Shown here: positions 50,052-63,892 of the stretch, in pieces
Layout of the letters: every line of letters begins with the position of its first letter
Numbering within the stretch: position 1 is the first letter of the stretch
Assembly: GCA_947179485.1 (NCBI GenBank)
Contig: OX359245.1
Span: forward strand, 19,455,067 to 19,519,066
Length of the DNA: 64,000 nucleotides
From: Allacma fusca
Lineage: Eukaryota; Arthropoda; Collembola; Symphypleona; Sminthuridae
Reading direction: 5' to 3'
Notes under the pieces: model-generated
What the model was told of the DNA's origin: nothing
Database searches by the model: none
Seen by the model: the letters and a program-made list of their open reading frames with translations, nothing else
Made by a program: the position numbers and the translations under genes

Positions 50052-50919
50052 TGCTCCCAAGTTGCCCTGCACACCAAGGTACAATATATTTGGGAGAAAG
50101 CCCATGCACACTTAGGACTCGCAAAATGAAATTGATTGTATAAATATTAACTTACAGATTGCATGTACCTTAAAATCATATTCTTTTTCTCCTTTTTTGA
50201 ATGCTCTTACAGAGAAGGATACATCATACTATTGTCACTAGGCACAGAGCCATATCACAGTATATCCATATGGTATGACTTTAATTTGTGTTTATTAATG
50301 GTAATCTACATTTTTTATATATTTCATTTACAGATGAATCATAATGGTACTTGATAATAATTAAATTTTGACACTTTTATAGATGCAACCATTTCCTTCT
50401 GTGTGCCAATTGGAATAGTAAGCCTTTAAGTTGCGTCATTTGTCGTATTGTTATGATCAAGTTTTGGAAATTGTTTACTTTGGTTGCCATGCCATATTTA
50501 AAATTTTTCACTAACGTAAACATTTTGTATTTTTTACATCATTTGCTACTGCAAGTTCATACACTTTTTGTTTAAATTGAGGTCTACATGAGAATTTGGT
50601 TACATTATCTTTATACAACGCTATGCTTTATGTTATTCGTGTAGGACAAAACTGTAACCTGTGTATAAAAAAATTATGTATAATTATAACAGGTTTCATT
50701 TAAATTTCATAATGATTTCTAATCGGCTTACTGTCACTAGTTCTTTTTAGGAGATACCTTCTATGGATACTTCCCACAATTTCATTTGGAAGCCCTGTAT
50801 CTCATGATGTACATAGTTTGGGTTTAGATGTGGCACAAGCTATTCCGTGGATAGATCGTTCATTCGGTACGGGCTACCCTACCCGGTTAGAAAAACCGTA
50901 CGTAAATAATACGCAATAA
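50052..50919 (+). CDS. Weak candidate: 3' exons of a small gene
   Basis: Three blocks, 50052-50078, 50213-50272 and 50751-50919, join in phase with AG/GT borders. They give an open stretch of about 85 residues that includes REGYIILLSLGTEPYHSISI and WRYLLWILPTISFGSP and ends LEKPYVNNTQ; AATAAA overlaps the stop. A GC-richer patch at 49190-49380 (GATAGCGC, GATGGCGCCACC) could be its promoter or first exon, but I could not join it. No domain is recognised. Open length alone is not strong evidence here. Confidence 0.25.
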
Positions 50920-53713
50920 AATAAATTAACAAGCAATTGATGACAGTAATAAATGTGACATTGGGATTGTAATTTGTGGGTTTTATGTATAAATAAATGT
51001 TCATTTTGATTGAGTTTAGTGCAGCCCAGTTGTGTAATAATTTTATATTTGTACAAAATTCGAGCGAACAAACATTGCAATAAAGTGCAACGTAAATTAA
51101 TATGAAACGAAGCATGCAACTGATGCATCATTGGCAAAGTTCTCCTTTTCTTGAGCCTCCGCTTTTTCCACGGATAGTTGTTCAAGTGCAGTTTTATTTT
51201 CAATTTACAGCACGTCCTGTATGTATAGTAGTTAAGTACATAACTAAGAAAATATTTTTAGCTTACATGAATTTGCATAACGAACATGACAGTGTAAGTG
51301 CTTCATCCTATTTATTTTATTTTGCAGGTTTGTCGTTTATTGTTTTAAGGCGACAAGTTTTTGTGGATGCAAATATTCATGCCAAGAAGTAACTTCATAT
51401 AAATAAACTACATTTGTTTGAGATTTCAGGAGACTCTGTTTGAAGATCACCGGCGCCTAATTCTTTTTCAGTTTTTTCTGGTTTATCAAACCTCAGCACG
51501 GATTTCCAACTGTTGTTTAATTTCCTATCAATTTCTTCCCAGCAACTAGAAGTTTCAAAAATAATGCCCCAAAGTTGATTTAATTCGGATAGTTCTGTGG
51601 ACCATGAATGGAACCTTCAAATTCTTGACTGTGGTTAAAACATCCAGGGAAAGTAGTTTTGGCTTCTCTAATGCACTCAGTAATTACTTTTATTCAATTT
51701 TAAAAGGCATCCAGCTTTGAGCAATCTTGCCCGAAGGCTGATCTGATGCAATTCCAGTATTCTCTCGCAGAACAGTAGAGCTTCCTTATGTACTTCTATT
51801 GAACCACAAAATGTAAAACATATTGCTTAACGCAGTGAAACAAGTTTTATCGGTGGGCGTCATTTTTGATCGCAATATCCTGCAAATTAAACCTTCCAAC
51901 TCAGTACTGTACTGTAATAATTAAATTCGAAATTGTGCATTGAATTCAAGGGTAAAATTGTGGAACCTGATATATAATGACTTACGGCACGGTACCACGA
52001 TAATTTAGCTTCCCAAACGACGAATGCCAAGGAAAAACACCCATTATCATTATTTACTGCAGTTGCCAACTGTTTAACCTCCTAAGTTTCCTAAGATTTG
52101 TAAGTAATTATTTACTGTAGCCCACGACATTATTACAATTAACTCATTAATTTTTTGCCAAAAAAATTAAGACTTGACAATTGAGATTCCACTTAAATCC
52201 TTTCAAATTCCTGTTTCGAATGAAAACGGACGTGAAATTCAATTTATATCATTAGCAACTAAAACAGTGAGATTTAATGATTACTGTATCTGATGGGCAA
52301 TGAAAGTTTCGGAGAATGGAAGTAGCGGCATAAATTACTACAAGTAGTGACAAACAAGATTCCATGTGATGTAAACAAACTGGTATTTATGTAAAGGCTT
52401 CATTTTACTCAAAAGTCTGGCAGCCTAGCATACGCTCGTACAGAGGAGTTTGAAGTCCAATCTACTCCCGATATAACAACACCTCAATACAGTAGCATGA
52501 ATTCTTGTGCCGTTATAAGGGAGGTGCTGTAAAGGGGAATTTTTGTTACAGGCAGAACTGCTATAAAGAATTTCGACTAATTGTAAAATTTGTAAATACT
52601 CATCAAGGTAGAATTTTTAGATGATTCCCCTAGCTTCGAATACATATTTTAGTAATTACTCCCCCAGTCAGTCTCAAAAAGAACTGCAGTAACTTGAGTG
52701 CATTTTGCCTCCTTCCCGCAGGAGTGATGACCAAGTTTCAAAGTCCGAAACAACGTTGTAAATGGAAATATCATTCACTAACGAGAACTGAAAATCTCTA
52801 TGGGATACGTAACATGGAAACCTTCAAGGGAAACTGGTCAGGGACCTGTGATACCCTTTTGGATTTTGAAATTTAGGTCACAACTTCTGATGGAGCGAGG
52901 TAAAATGCGTTGGAATTACTTGAGTTCTGAAATTAACTAGCGAAGCTGCTACATATGTATACTATGCCCTGTTCAAATCCAGGAGGTTGATGTAAAAACC
53001 TTGTCAGCTCAACAGCATCTGTAATTAAGTCCGTATGCGAAATCATTGAACCTTACCGTAAAATTCACATGAATAATAATGGAGGGGGGGGGATAAATTC
53101 CAGGAAATAGATTAATTAAAGCTTACAATGTACAATGAGTTTTGTAACTCAATCCGGAGGAATTTCAGTGTGCGTGTAATTAATACCATTGGAAAAAAAC
53201 ACACCAGTAGATACATCTCAAACAATGAGCTTGCTCCATGTAATAGAGACTAAAGTGCTAATCTTTTTAAAGCAGTAGTTGAAGCTTGAGGCAAAGGGGT
53301 AAGGTTCACTTATCCCAAATTTGGCCGTGAAATCACAAGCCATCAGAAATACAGCTCATGGGAAATAAAAAAATGTTAATCATACTACTATTGAAACGAC
53401 ATACTCGTTCACGTATTTTTTTTTGTAACATAATCTTTCGAACGTGAAAATATTACCAGTGAACGTCAACAAAGAGTTTCACGCCGCACTAAAGCAGGCA
53501 TTCTACACATATCTCACATTGTTTCGGAGTGGAGATTGCGATGCTCATTATATGGTATACTCTAAGGAATAGGTTTCTGTATAGGCCGAAGGGACTGACA
53601 ATCTCCTGTCTGGAGATTCCGCGGGTGAATTCTTTAAGGAGACATGTTGCAGTTGTGGAGCTGGAGTTGATTGACAGGGAAGGTGATGCTGTGACAAGAA
53701 AACACTGTAAGTA

Positions 53714-53873
53714 CAGTATACTCCTGCTTTAAGAGGTCCTCTTAAAGGGCACTTTCTCTACAGAATATAAATATACTGAGTGAGCTGGATTTCCATTTCA
53801 TCCTAATATTAATTTTTATCTGTACAAGAAAGCATATTATGCTTGAGAAGATCTGATCTCACAGAGTCCACTG
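53714..53873. mobile_element. MITE of the CAGT/ACTG family
   Basis: 160 bp flanked by TA on both sides. Left end CAGTATACTCCTGCTTTAAG; right end CACAGAGTCCACTG. Near the left end the words TTTAAGAGG and CTTAAAGGGC replace the usual TATAAGAGC. Confidence 0.65.
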
Positions 53874-55880
53874 TACTATTCCCACGTATTCATTTGGGAG
53901 TGATCGACGGAGGTAGAGGTAAATTAATATTCCAAGGCCATCCGTCACTGGAATCCACAACATTTCAACCCTCCACTTGGTGCATATGTAATGTGTGCCC
54001 AATGATCCATCCCCGTGTCGTGTCTGTATTTGTTGTGTCACATGTAATTATCCGTCTGTCAAAGGGGAGAGAAGGAACAAGTACATGTCGAGATTGGAAC
54101 TCCGTGTAGGTTCTCCCTTTTAATACCTACGTGATTCAATTACAAGTCCAAACAATTAATACGCTTCTTGATTAGCAATATCCGATTCATCAAACCCTGT
54201 CTCCGTCAATCTCCCCGGCTGATCTCCTATCCCTACAGATACTATGATGAAGATATGAGGAAGATAATAGTGTGTAGGATTTATCCCACAGTATCGAATG
54301 TATCTATATCTTTGACGTATCTTATGTAATACAGTCGTTTAATGTAATCTTCTAAGGACAATCATTTCATACAACAGGAGTTTGAAACGATGAAGAAACG
54401 AAAGGGGAGAAGAAAAAGGAATGTAACTCATCCCAAAAGATGTTTGTGTGCCAGATACTAATTCATGCAAATTATCAACGGATCGTCACTAATGCGTAAT
54501 CAAACATGAAGATTAGAACTAACTAGAATTCAAATCAGGATTTGATGCTTAACTCCCAATTCACTTAGTTATCCTGTCGGGAAGATTTATGCATCCTAAC
54601 TACTACTACTGTATTCCCGGTGAATGTGTTTTCACAGTTTAAAGTATCCACATAACAATAAACGGAATGAAGTACCTGCAATAACAATTTGATTAAATGG
54701 ATCCCATAAAATAATTCCAGTTGAATATAAAATTAAGTGAAATGGTTATGAGGGGGATAAAATGTTCTAAGTTTTCCCTTGAAATAGGGAAAGTTCCAAA
54801 GTTGTGTACAAGAAATGTATGGCGGATTCAGAATTTTATTAAAAGTTTAGCTCGTAGTAGCATATTACTTTTTATGTATTTTCCGTGTACAGGTATCTCT
54901 ACCTATACATAGATAGATAGTAGTAGACGTATGAACAATTTGTATGGGAAAGTGTAGACAAACATTACAGGAGGCAATTTTCATAAACGTCGTTTAAATA
55001 TAGCTGGACACATTTCGGAGATATACCTTCTGTTTCACAACGAGACTCCATGCTGAGAGCAATTATTATTCTTTCCTGTGTATAGTTAAATTATTTATGA
55101 TGCATTATGCAGGGGACGTTCGGTCAGCGTACTGAGAGTGAGCGGAAATACACGGTTAATAGTATTCAGGCATCAGGTAATTTTAAATAATTAATTTCTC
55201 AAAATATTCCAGGGCTCCGGGAGCCATTCCTTTTCTTACGTAACAATTGCCTGGAATTCAGTGAAAACTAAAACTCTCCGGAATTTCTAACAGAACGAAA
55301 TTATGTGTTTAAATAGTTAAACGCTAGTTCATTGCTAAATATCGTCTGTGACAGGGAAATACAGATAGTACATATGTACATACGGAGCTTAAGTTGTTGT
55401 TCGAGCTTTCAGCATGAGTCCAACTTGAGATTTCGTTCGCTGCGTTTATACATAATTACCAGGAGTCTTTTTACTGGACGTGACAATCACAGCAGGAAGA
55501 TTTAGCTACAGACATACATTATTGGTACTTGTAGACGTAAGTGTGGCCGCACATCAAAAATGCAGAGAGTCATAATTTACATAATATCCTCCACCATAAG
55601 GATGAGTGCTGACTGAGTTTTGTGAGGATTGATTTTGATCCAGGCAAAACAGGAATTCACGTACCTTGGGCTTGGAAAAATCGTTAGTGTTTTTTGTTCA
55701 GATTATAATTCCATGTCAACTAAAATTGCAGCTTGTTTTGGTTTCAGTTTTTTCCTATTATTTTTACATAATTTATTAAACCTTCGTCCCTCCAGGCGGA
55801 GATTGTCTTAAGCACCGGGACCAGTGTATTAACAAGGTCTGTATATTTGGAGGATTGGGCACATAGTACTATGATGTGAG

Positions 55881-55882
<2 letters not shown>

Positions 55883-55914
<32 letters not shown>
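55883..55914. repeat. (AC)n microsatellite
   Basis: About 16 AC units in the gene-poor stretch between the two CRIM1-like copies. A CT run at about 57931-57955 is of the same kind. Confidence 0.9.
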
Positions 55915-55916
<2 letters not shown>

Positions 55917-56164
55917 GCAAGAAAAATGACCTGGGGCTACTTCGGGGTGAGAAACGGAGGAAAATCAGATGCGACTTTTAACACACGACATGACGCAAAT
56001 AAGATAAGGTAATAACAGGGCTTCAAAATATGATTACCCTTTCCATGGAGCCAAACATAGACAATACACGTATGATCAGAATCCTCAGGATTTATGTATG
56101 TACATACATATGTAGGAAGACCTTGTTCCAAAGAAATATGCAGTGATGATGAGTACCTGACGTA

Positions 56165-56337
56165 TAGTCTACTGCCTCTATAAAAGAATTCCTTATAAGA
56201 GACTTCCTCTATAGGGACACAAATATTGAGACACACATTCCCGTTTGGCACAAATATTTCTCCTTATAAGAGCATGCCATTATATTCAAGTTACATTTTG
56301 CTGCTTCTAGGGTGGCTGATATAAAGATACTGGACTG
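56165..56337. mobile_element. MITE of the CAGT/ACTG family
   Basis: About 173 bp with TA flanks. Left end TAGTCTACTGCCTCTATAAA (T for C at the first base); right end GATACTGGACTG. Contains CTTATAAGAGAC and CTTATAAGAGCATG. A related but poorly bounded copy follows at about 56494-56670. Confidence 0.6.
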
Positions 56338-57555
56338 TATACATGATAATGGTCAGTGGATGCCGTTCCTTTACTTACATATATTATTAAACGACGACGC
56401 CAAAGCACGAAGAAGCTGCCACGAGCCAGATTCCTTAAAAGATTTGGAATCCAACTAAAGGAATTTGTCTGTACTTCCACTCTAATCCCATGTAAAATGT
56501 ACTCTCGCTAAAGGAGGCTCCCTTGTAAGAGCAATTTCTCTGTCGCAAAAAAATATTATGACATTACCCCTCACCCTAATGTTATTATTCTTCCCACAAA
56601 AGCATTCCATAATAAAAGTAAAATTACGGGACTTTTTACGGGGTGACGTTATAAAGAGAGGCCACTGGGACATGAGAAATGACAGTAAATTTCACAAGGA
56701 ATTCCCGACAACTTTACAAAACTTTAAAGGTGCTAAAACTAGGGAAGATATCTCCAATGTAAGCAAAACTTATCGAGAATTTGACAGCCATTTCCCATAA
56801 TTGGCCATCAAGTTGTTTCACAGAGTAGTGCAATTAAGGTATAGTGTTGACAAGCTTTTCAGAGTCATTCCTTTCATCCAACTGCCACCTAAATGCTCCA
56901 TGGATTTTTTTTCCCCTCCCTCTCCTCATGTCATACATAAATTACACGTGCCTGATTAAGCACATATATAAGTATACTATTATAATAACGGCTCAAGATC
57001 TCAAACAATATAACAATACTATCACGATTCCCTCAAGAGAAAAAAGTATAACTGACAATCATTGAGGATTAATGAGTTAGAAATTACGACTTGATGCATG
57101 AAAGAGCACATCAAAGCATGGAGGAATGAGAGTCAGCCCAAGTCAGCTGTATTGTGTGTCCAAGCTGGAAAAACCAGATGATTCTGTGGAGACTCCTATA
57201 AAGAGAAGAGTAGCTCTTGTCTCTCTCTCTGAGGAAACAAAGGATAGTTTCAAATACCAAAAAAGGATATCGATTCAAAGACTTGTACTGGGACGCTCGT
57301 TAATTGTTACTTTAATGGGACTCTACTAATTGATGGTTACTTTATGTTAAGCCAAAGCGGCCAAGACAGCCTTTTCATACTATCACTCGCTATTGGAGGA
57401 ATGTGTGCAACAGGTTTCTATCCACAAGAGCTCTTTTAGAGGGCAATTTACTCCGTTTCGTTGATTATACGGGTGTCGGTCGGTGATCTGATGCAAATTA
57501 TTATTGTCTATAGTGGAAGTTTCGAGGAGAGGGGGGATGTAGCTATTATAATCTA

Positions 57556-57728
57556 CAGTGGTCTCTCTGTACAAGGGCATCCCTCCTCCCAGACACAAAA
57601 GTTGACCCTGGATAATGGCATATAGTTTGTATAAGGGGTAAAAAAATAGGAGCTTATATATGTGTCAGTTTTTAATCTTGTGTAGAAAATGCTCTTATAC
57701 GGAAGTCCTGGGTAGCAAGAGTGGACTG
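57556..57728. mobile_element. MITE of the CAGT/ACTG family
   Basis: 173 bp with TA on both sides. Left end CAGTGGTCTCTCTGTACAAG; right end GCAAGAGTGGACTG. The right half contains CTCTTATACGGAAGTC, the inverted form of the family word. Confidence 0.65.
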
Positions 57729-59162
57729 TAAATGCTAAAGTCTAACAAAATATATATACAAACAAAGGGAAAAGCATAAAGGAAAAATCTGAGGATTCAA
57801 GGACGTTAGAATGGAGTTCGATAGCATCAATACTTTACCTCTGACCTCTTTGCAATGTTATGTCGTTGAAATTGATGGATTGCTGAATGTGTAAATCATT
57901 TGTTTAACAGAACTCACAATATCAGACGCTCCTCTCTCTCTCTCTCTCTCTCTCTATGTATGTAGATAACATATAGATATCTACATATGTGGACATTAAA
58001 TTATAGACAGATATACAGATTGCGCAACTAGTGAAAAAAAATACGTTTTCCCACTCTCACTAGTCACCCCAGCACTAAAAAGGATTTACTCCTATTTTTA
58101 TTGAATGCATTTAGAAATATATAGGTTAGGGTTGCACCATTTTTCCCCTCATAAAAAATTACTACCGGAACATTCAACTAAATATTGAACTTGAAAGAGT
58201 GTCTCGAATATTTTTGTCTATCTTTTTATATGTCATTTTGTAAAATTGCAAGGACATGTATACATAAAAATGCAATGTTACTTTATATTCTGTATGGATT
58301 TATGTAATTACATATAATTTTATTATATATAAAGTTCTCAACTCTAGAGGCTCATCAGCCTTATAAATGCTCTTTTCACTCAAACTAAAAGTCTTTGAGC
58401 TGTGGAATCAAAGCCCTCAATAATTTTCGCCTTCAGTTTTATTAAATGCTATATTATCGACAGGCATTGGGTGAAGAAAAAATTGTTTGTGGAAAGGTCA
58501 TTTCAAATAGGTCTCAAATGGTTGTAGTAGCTGAAAGTTTAATGGCTCTCAAGCACAACACTACTTGTAATTCGACTAATTTGCTTAACACGCTACATTG
58601 AGGACACGAGAATTTGGCTTGTCTGGGGTGAACCCAAAACTTGCAGATCTTCTCATACATAGACCCACTGTCAGTTAAGTGTATAATTTCATGGATGGAT
58701 CCTGTAGGAAATGCATATTTTGGGGCACGAAGCAAAAGTCAACTTTTGGAGGATTTTAGAGGGGAGACTCGATATTGGAAACAGTACTTCAATCAAAAGC
58801 GAAAAAATCAAAAGCCAGGGCAAAGCTAATGTTTTGCGTACAGAGATTGAGATAGTACATTTTCCAGCCTTGAAAGTATTAACTTATTTTCACTTTTCCT
58901 TGCTGACTCAAATCATCACACTTAACCAAATCCCCAGTTTGTGGAGTACATCATTACAGTTACAGGCTCATCTGTAGAATTTATTCCTTAGGACTTACTA
59001 TACATACATAGATAGATAGTGTAAACGTTAGTGTCGTCACATGCACTAACAATTTACAACTGCATGTCGTTATCTAGCTAGGAAATAAAATTGATATGAA
59101 ATATCTATTGAGATTGTGTTGACGAGCACGACAAGCATTCATGGTGTGATGTGGGGGCAGTA

Positions 59163-59349
59163 CAATGCACTCTCTTTATAGGAGCATCCCAGTCAAATAC
59201 GGGAAATTTGACTGCTATTAACCATGCTGTTATTATACAGATAGAGGGAATTAGCATTAGCGTTAATCAGGAATGACTCCAGAGCCTTTTGCCCTATCGA
59301 GGAAAATGGTGTTAAAAGTGTGACTTTTATAAGGAGAGGATATTTACTG
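59163..59349. mobile_element. MITE of the CAGT/ACTG family
   Basis: About 187 bp. Left end CAATGCACTCTCTTTATAGG; right end TTATAAGGAGAGGATATTTACTG, whose reverse complement matches the left end over CTCTC and the TTATA word. Boundaries are approximate. Confidence 0.5.
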
Positions 59350-59874
59350 AACACTAGTATTTAGATATTCATAGGGAGTAGTAGAGAGAATAGGACATAT
59401 TTATTTATTTCGTTCGGGAGAAATATATTACAAGTCATCTGTCATGAGGCATAACATGACATATGTAGAGTAGTACAAGTGACGCACAGTCTAACTTGTT
59501 GCTCCAATTATTTTTATTGGAGAATTATGCATTTTTCTAAATGGTACAGTTCGTCTCCGTCAGACTAGTCGCACACGGTTCGGCTAACCCCACAATGCTA
59601 CATATACATAAATCCATTTTGTGGTTTTTATTTTGTTATAAGCTCAAAGTATATTATAAAAAAATTCCAATGGTATCTGTATCTACACATAATACCCATG
59701 GGGAATTCAACGACCGAAAGGACCGTTACAACCACGGATTCTCCTTCTACATTCAGTTTACACTACTGTATAGTATAAAGGCAGAAAAGTACATTTGAAT
59801 TCGACTTCCTATTTACTTTCCTTCAAGCCTCTCAGACTTGATTTTTCCTTTCAGAGCGCTTGTCATTCATGGTG

Positions 59875-60041
59875 CAGTGTATTCTCTTATGAGAGACTCC
59901 TATTTACAAGAGCATTGTTAATAGTGGCGAAAATTGTGGGGACACTTTGCAGTTTAGCACAATGTTATTTTTACTCCTTACAATACAGAACCGAATTAGT
60001 AAATTTTTTATGGGTGCTCTTTCCTACAGTCCTGTGAACTG
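59875..60041. mobile_element. MITE of the CAGT/ACTG family
   Basis: About 167 bp, left end CAGTGTATTCTCTTATGAGA, right end CCTGTGAACTG followed by TA. A further left end, CAGTGCCCTCTCTTTGCAAG, begins at 60131 after TA, but its right end was not found. Confidence 0.5.
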
Positions 60042-62154
60042 TATCACTTGAGAGGCAGGCAGCCTTCTTAAAAGAAAGGATTCTATTCGCTCTAAGCCCC
60101 TTTGCTATTAATATTAATCCCACGACTGTACAGTGCCCTCTCTTTGCAAGAGCATCTCTCATTAAGGTTGTCTTGAACGGGAGGGGGTCCAAATATTATT
60201 GCTTTTTTAGAGATCAGGTTATTGCAAGAGACTCCTTCCATATAGAATACAATGATCTGACAGGAGGCTTCGTATTTTTATATTGATGGGGCCTTTATCA
60301 GACCTCATGGAAAACTGCAACTCCCTCTCGATTGAAACCACATGTTTTCTCTAGCCATGGTCTGGAATACTATAATCCTCAAGATTTATTAGGAGATTCC
60401 TTGTATAGGAGCTCTGTCTTCGTCCTTGGTAAAACTTCTTGCAAATTCTTGTGCTGATGATAATAGGGCGTAATTAGTTCTTAAATTAATAATTTAATTA
60501 AGAACATTAAATGCTGATGAATTTCAGTTTTCAATTTTAGCGCTCAACTATGCATACATGATAGGTTTTTAGGCTCGAAATAATGAAATGCATAAATATA
60601 AATCAAACTTTAGAGGACCGTTGACCCTCCGTGAGAGGAAATGTTCAGCAAGGGCTCTGACAATATTTGTTTAAGGTAATTATCTACCGATGCATCGGAA
60701 TTGTTTCATACCCAAATCGAAGTGGAACTCAGGCCTTCGCTCAGCCCAGGTACACACGACGTTCCGATTACTGTCAGGAAAATAAAAGTCAAACTTACGA
60801 AATTTGTCTCAGGTTATAAGGACTTTTTAATAATCAAGTTATTTTTTAGAATATTTATTTGACGTTTCAAGCTCCGGAGTGTCAAGCTCCCGGAGTGGAA
60901 CCTACCAAAGTCCTAATCAAAGCAGATGTCAACAGTGCTGAAATTCGGGAATAGTCATCCAGACGACGAAGTGTATAGAAGTTGTTGTAGACGCCACTAA
61001 TAATAATGTGGAGGAAGTTGTTTATTTCCTGTTGAATCAGCCTTATGTATATACATACATCCTGCAAAAAGAAACCTGCCAGGATTACATACCATATGCC
61101 GTAAAGGATGCATGCCCAACATTTTTATGTAGAACAGACACACTTCAAAATGAAAGAAAAGGTATATGGAGATTCCTTTGATGTCCACGTCCGGTATTAC
61201 ACTGTCTTTTAAGTTAGTAGAAAAATGTTGAATAATATCTTTGCATATAAAATAATTGAATATTTACAGGCTTGAACGGAAACGGAAATTGCTTTGGAGG
61301 CGGTTGTAATTTCCAACCAGACACACTTCACGGGAATTTCCCCCACAAGCCTTGGGAGTTTTGGGGAAGGGGAAACGCCGCGGTTGGTTAATCTCCGGAC
61401 TCCGGAGACTTAACTCACGTAATGATAAATGCCGTCAGTAAAATTACTAGACGTCTGGCTGATCTGGAACGACTTCGGACCTTTCCAGCAGGAATTATGG
61501 AATGTGCTCACTTTTCTGACTCACTGAGGAATAAGGGAGTAGAATTTTGATTATAATTGTTTATTTCTTGATGAGCTTTTTCATCATATCCCAAATTAGT
61601 TACAATTAATGCAACCAGTAAATTATTTGTTTGGAATCTTCGTCAATTATTATTGAGCTAATGGGAATTATGTGGTCACGGCTCAGTGACAAATATTAAC
61701 GTAGGCCAATAATGACACAAAATTAATTTTGAAAATCTTTGGTTTTGTTTGAACGAGATCCACCCGTAATTACACTAAACTTTCTACTAAAATGCTCAAT
61801 GTATTTTTTGGGTTGAAAAATCTTATTCGTATTTTGTATTGTAAATACCTATAACAAACTGTAGTTAGCATTAAAATATACTGTCCTTCATTGAACATGA
61901 TTGACTTAATTAGATGTAATTATTACTACTTGACAATGAGACCTAAATAATTAAGTCAAGTCAAAAACCGAGATCAACATTTATTTATTGTAAGAGCATT
62001 ACAGAAAAATTACATGGGAATACAAAAGGAATGTTACAACGCCTGCTGAAAGTCTGAATGAAAACAGGTCATTCACAAAGTTCGATCACGCATAAAAATG
62101 ATGAGTTAAATTAAATTTAAAAAATATAATAATTATTATATGTGAATAAATTAT

Positions 62155-63892
62155 TCAAACAATTAATTTCTCTTGAGTAGCACAACTGTCGGACCTTGGG
62201 AATCTTGAATCCTCATAATTTTTGTCTTTGTTAAAGTAGCAGCAGTCTATGGTGGGATTATTTGTGACAGGAGCCTCTGCGGTTTTGTCACCTGTCCGTC
62301 GCTTCCGTCTCCGATGATACCTCAAAACGTAATACGCGAGTGCGGAGCTCGTGAAGAGAAGTACAGCAATCACCACTAAACAGTAAGGCCCACCGAAGAA
62401 TACAAAGCGGGAGTTGTCACCAGGAGTAGTATCTGTGGGAAGGGGGAAAAAAAAGGGACAATATCCGTAAATTCAAAATATACCATGACCATTTCCTCCG
62501 GTATGGATGAGAGAGAGGAACTCATGTGTACAAAAAGTATCAAAAGAATGGAAGATACAACAGCGATGACCCCTTACCATCATCATCATTTGGACAAATG
62601 GGACAACATTCATTCTGAAGATAGAGAAGAGGTTCCTTGCAGGAAATCGAGCAGACGATCCTTGTACATTGGACTAGTGGAGCATTACAAATGCATTGAG
62701 TACACTTGTCAAGTGTCCAACTGTGACCATGAGTCCACGTTTCATTTGATCCACTCATCGTACAATTCGTCCCTGTCTTGGCTTTTTCTCCGTCATCTGA
62801 AAACATCCCCCCACACACACACACATACAATATACATCACTTGTACATATCCAGTTTGGACATTATTGTAAAAACCACAAAATTCCATTAGAGCTAATGC
62901 CCGCGACATTCACAGAGGAAGTACGCTCAGAATAAAATAATAAATCTCACAGTCCTTGCATGTGACAGAATCAATTTTGACACGGAACCTAATAATGTAA
63001 CCTTACTTATGGGGAGTTTAATCATATATCTAGAAACCCTATACACAGCTACATATGTACAGAGTCCTCAAATAATTGTTTCCCCCCCCCCTGTAGTTCC
63101 TCGAAATAATTTGTAAAGTTTAAAAAAAATTGATTATGAAGCCTAATTATTTATCAAATTTCCAAAACGGATTTACTATAACTGGGCCCTATATCTTGAC
63201 CTAAAGTTTTTAAAATAATTACTTAAACAAGGGATCCTCTGTTCTGTCTCATTTTGAAGGCTACAAAATTTGGTAGAAGTGGGGGAAGAATATAATTTGT
63301 TTCTTTTAATTAATTATATTTTGGAAATAAAAAATTACAATAAAATTGAAGTTTTAAAGGGAAAGTTCCGCCGTCAATTTATATAGATATTTGAATCATT
63401 TGACCTGATAAGTTGACTTATGTAGGTCAATGCTTGTAATTTGTAAGTAGTCCTCTAGAGAATTGTTTTTTTTTTTTCAAAATGGGGCATTATAAGATTT
63501 TTAACAAGTCTCTGCTTCAAATGAGCTCTATAGAGAGGGTGAGGAGATATTTTATTCCACGCTGTAGATGCTCTTTGAAGGAAACATTATTTCTAGATGA
63601 AATAAAATAATACAGGACAAAATACAAAAGGCCAGGATGGGACGACAGAGCACAAAGGATTAAATCATACTTTTGTCAAGGGAGGACTACAAAAGCATGT
63701 AATAATTGTAAATACAGATCCATATGCTTTTATACGATATATGCTCCTGAGTGGATACTGACCCAGACAGACGGGACAGCATTGGTTCTTTGCCAGAATA
63801 GGTTGCTCGCATGTTAAGCCCGGACAGTTCCCTGACGACGAGAAACACTGGATCTTCCCATCCTCGCAAACACAACTCTGACAAGGGCTAAC
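62155..63892 (-). CDS. CRIM1-like transmembrane VWC protein, copy B (3' part only)
   Basis: The last three coding exons, 63892-63763, 62796-62578 and 62432-62155, are in phase; earlier exons lie beyond the window. The first (130 bases, same length as its copy A partner) gives the second half of the fifth VWC, with CQSCVCEDGKIQCFSSSG and NQCCPVC. The second gives the sixth VWC, with WTLDKCTQCICNAPLVQC and NECCPICP. The third gives a membrane helix (YCLVVIAVLLFTSSALAYYV), a basic stop-transfer RRRKRR and a short tail with DCCYFNKDKNYED. VWC exons are about 80% identical to copy A (34/43 and 55/67 residues by eye). Tails differ except for YC.VIA..L, basic residues and a D-x-CYFN motif. Stop is TGA at 62155. 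Presumably it shares the role of copy A. Confidence 0.88.

Larger units (their letters stand above)
50920..62154. other. Gene-poor spacer between CRIM1-like copies, right part
   Basis: About 11 kb with most of the MITE copies (listed separately), AC and CT microsatellites and a further diverged TATAAGGG-type fragment at 52460-52580. At 61270-61480 a GC-richer stretch is open in more than one frame without a recognisable domain. The end should include the 3' UTR of CRIM1-like copy B. No gene can be supported. Confidence 0.45.

Noticed and set aside
61270-61480. Coding exon in a GC-richer patch
   Set aside because: Two or three frames on both strands are open, none with a recognisable domain or in-phase partner; left as unexplained.
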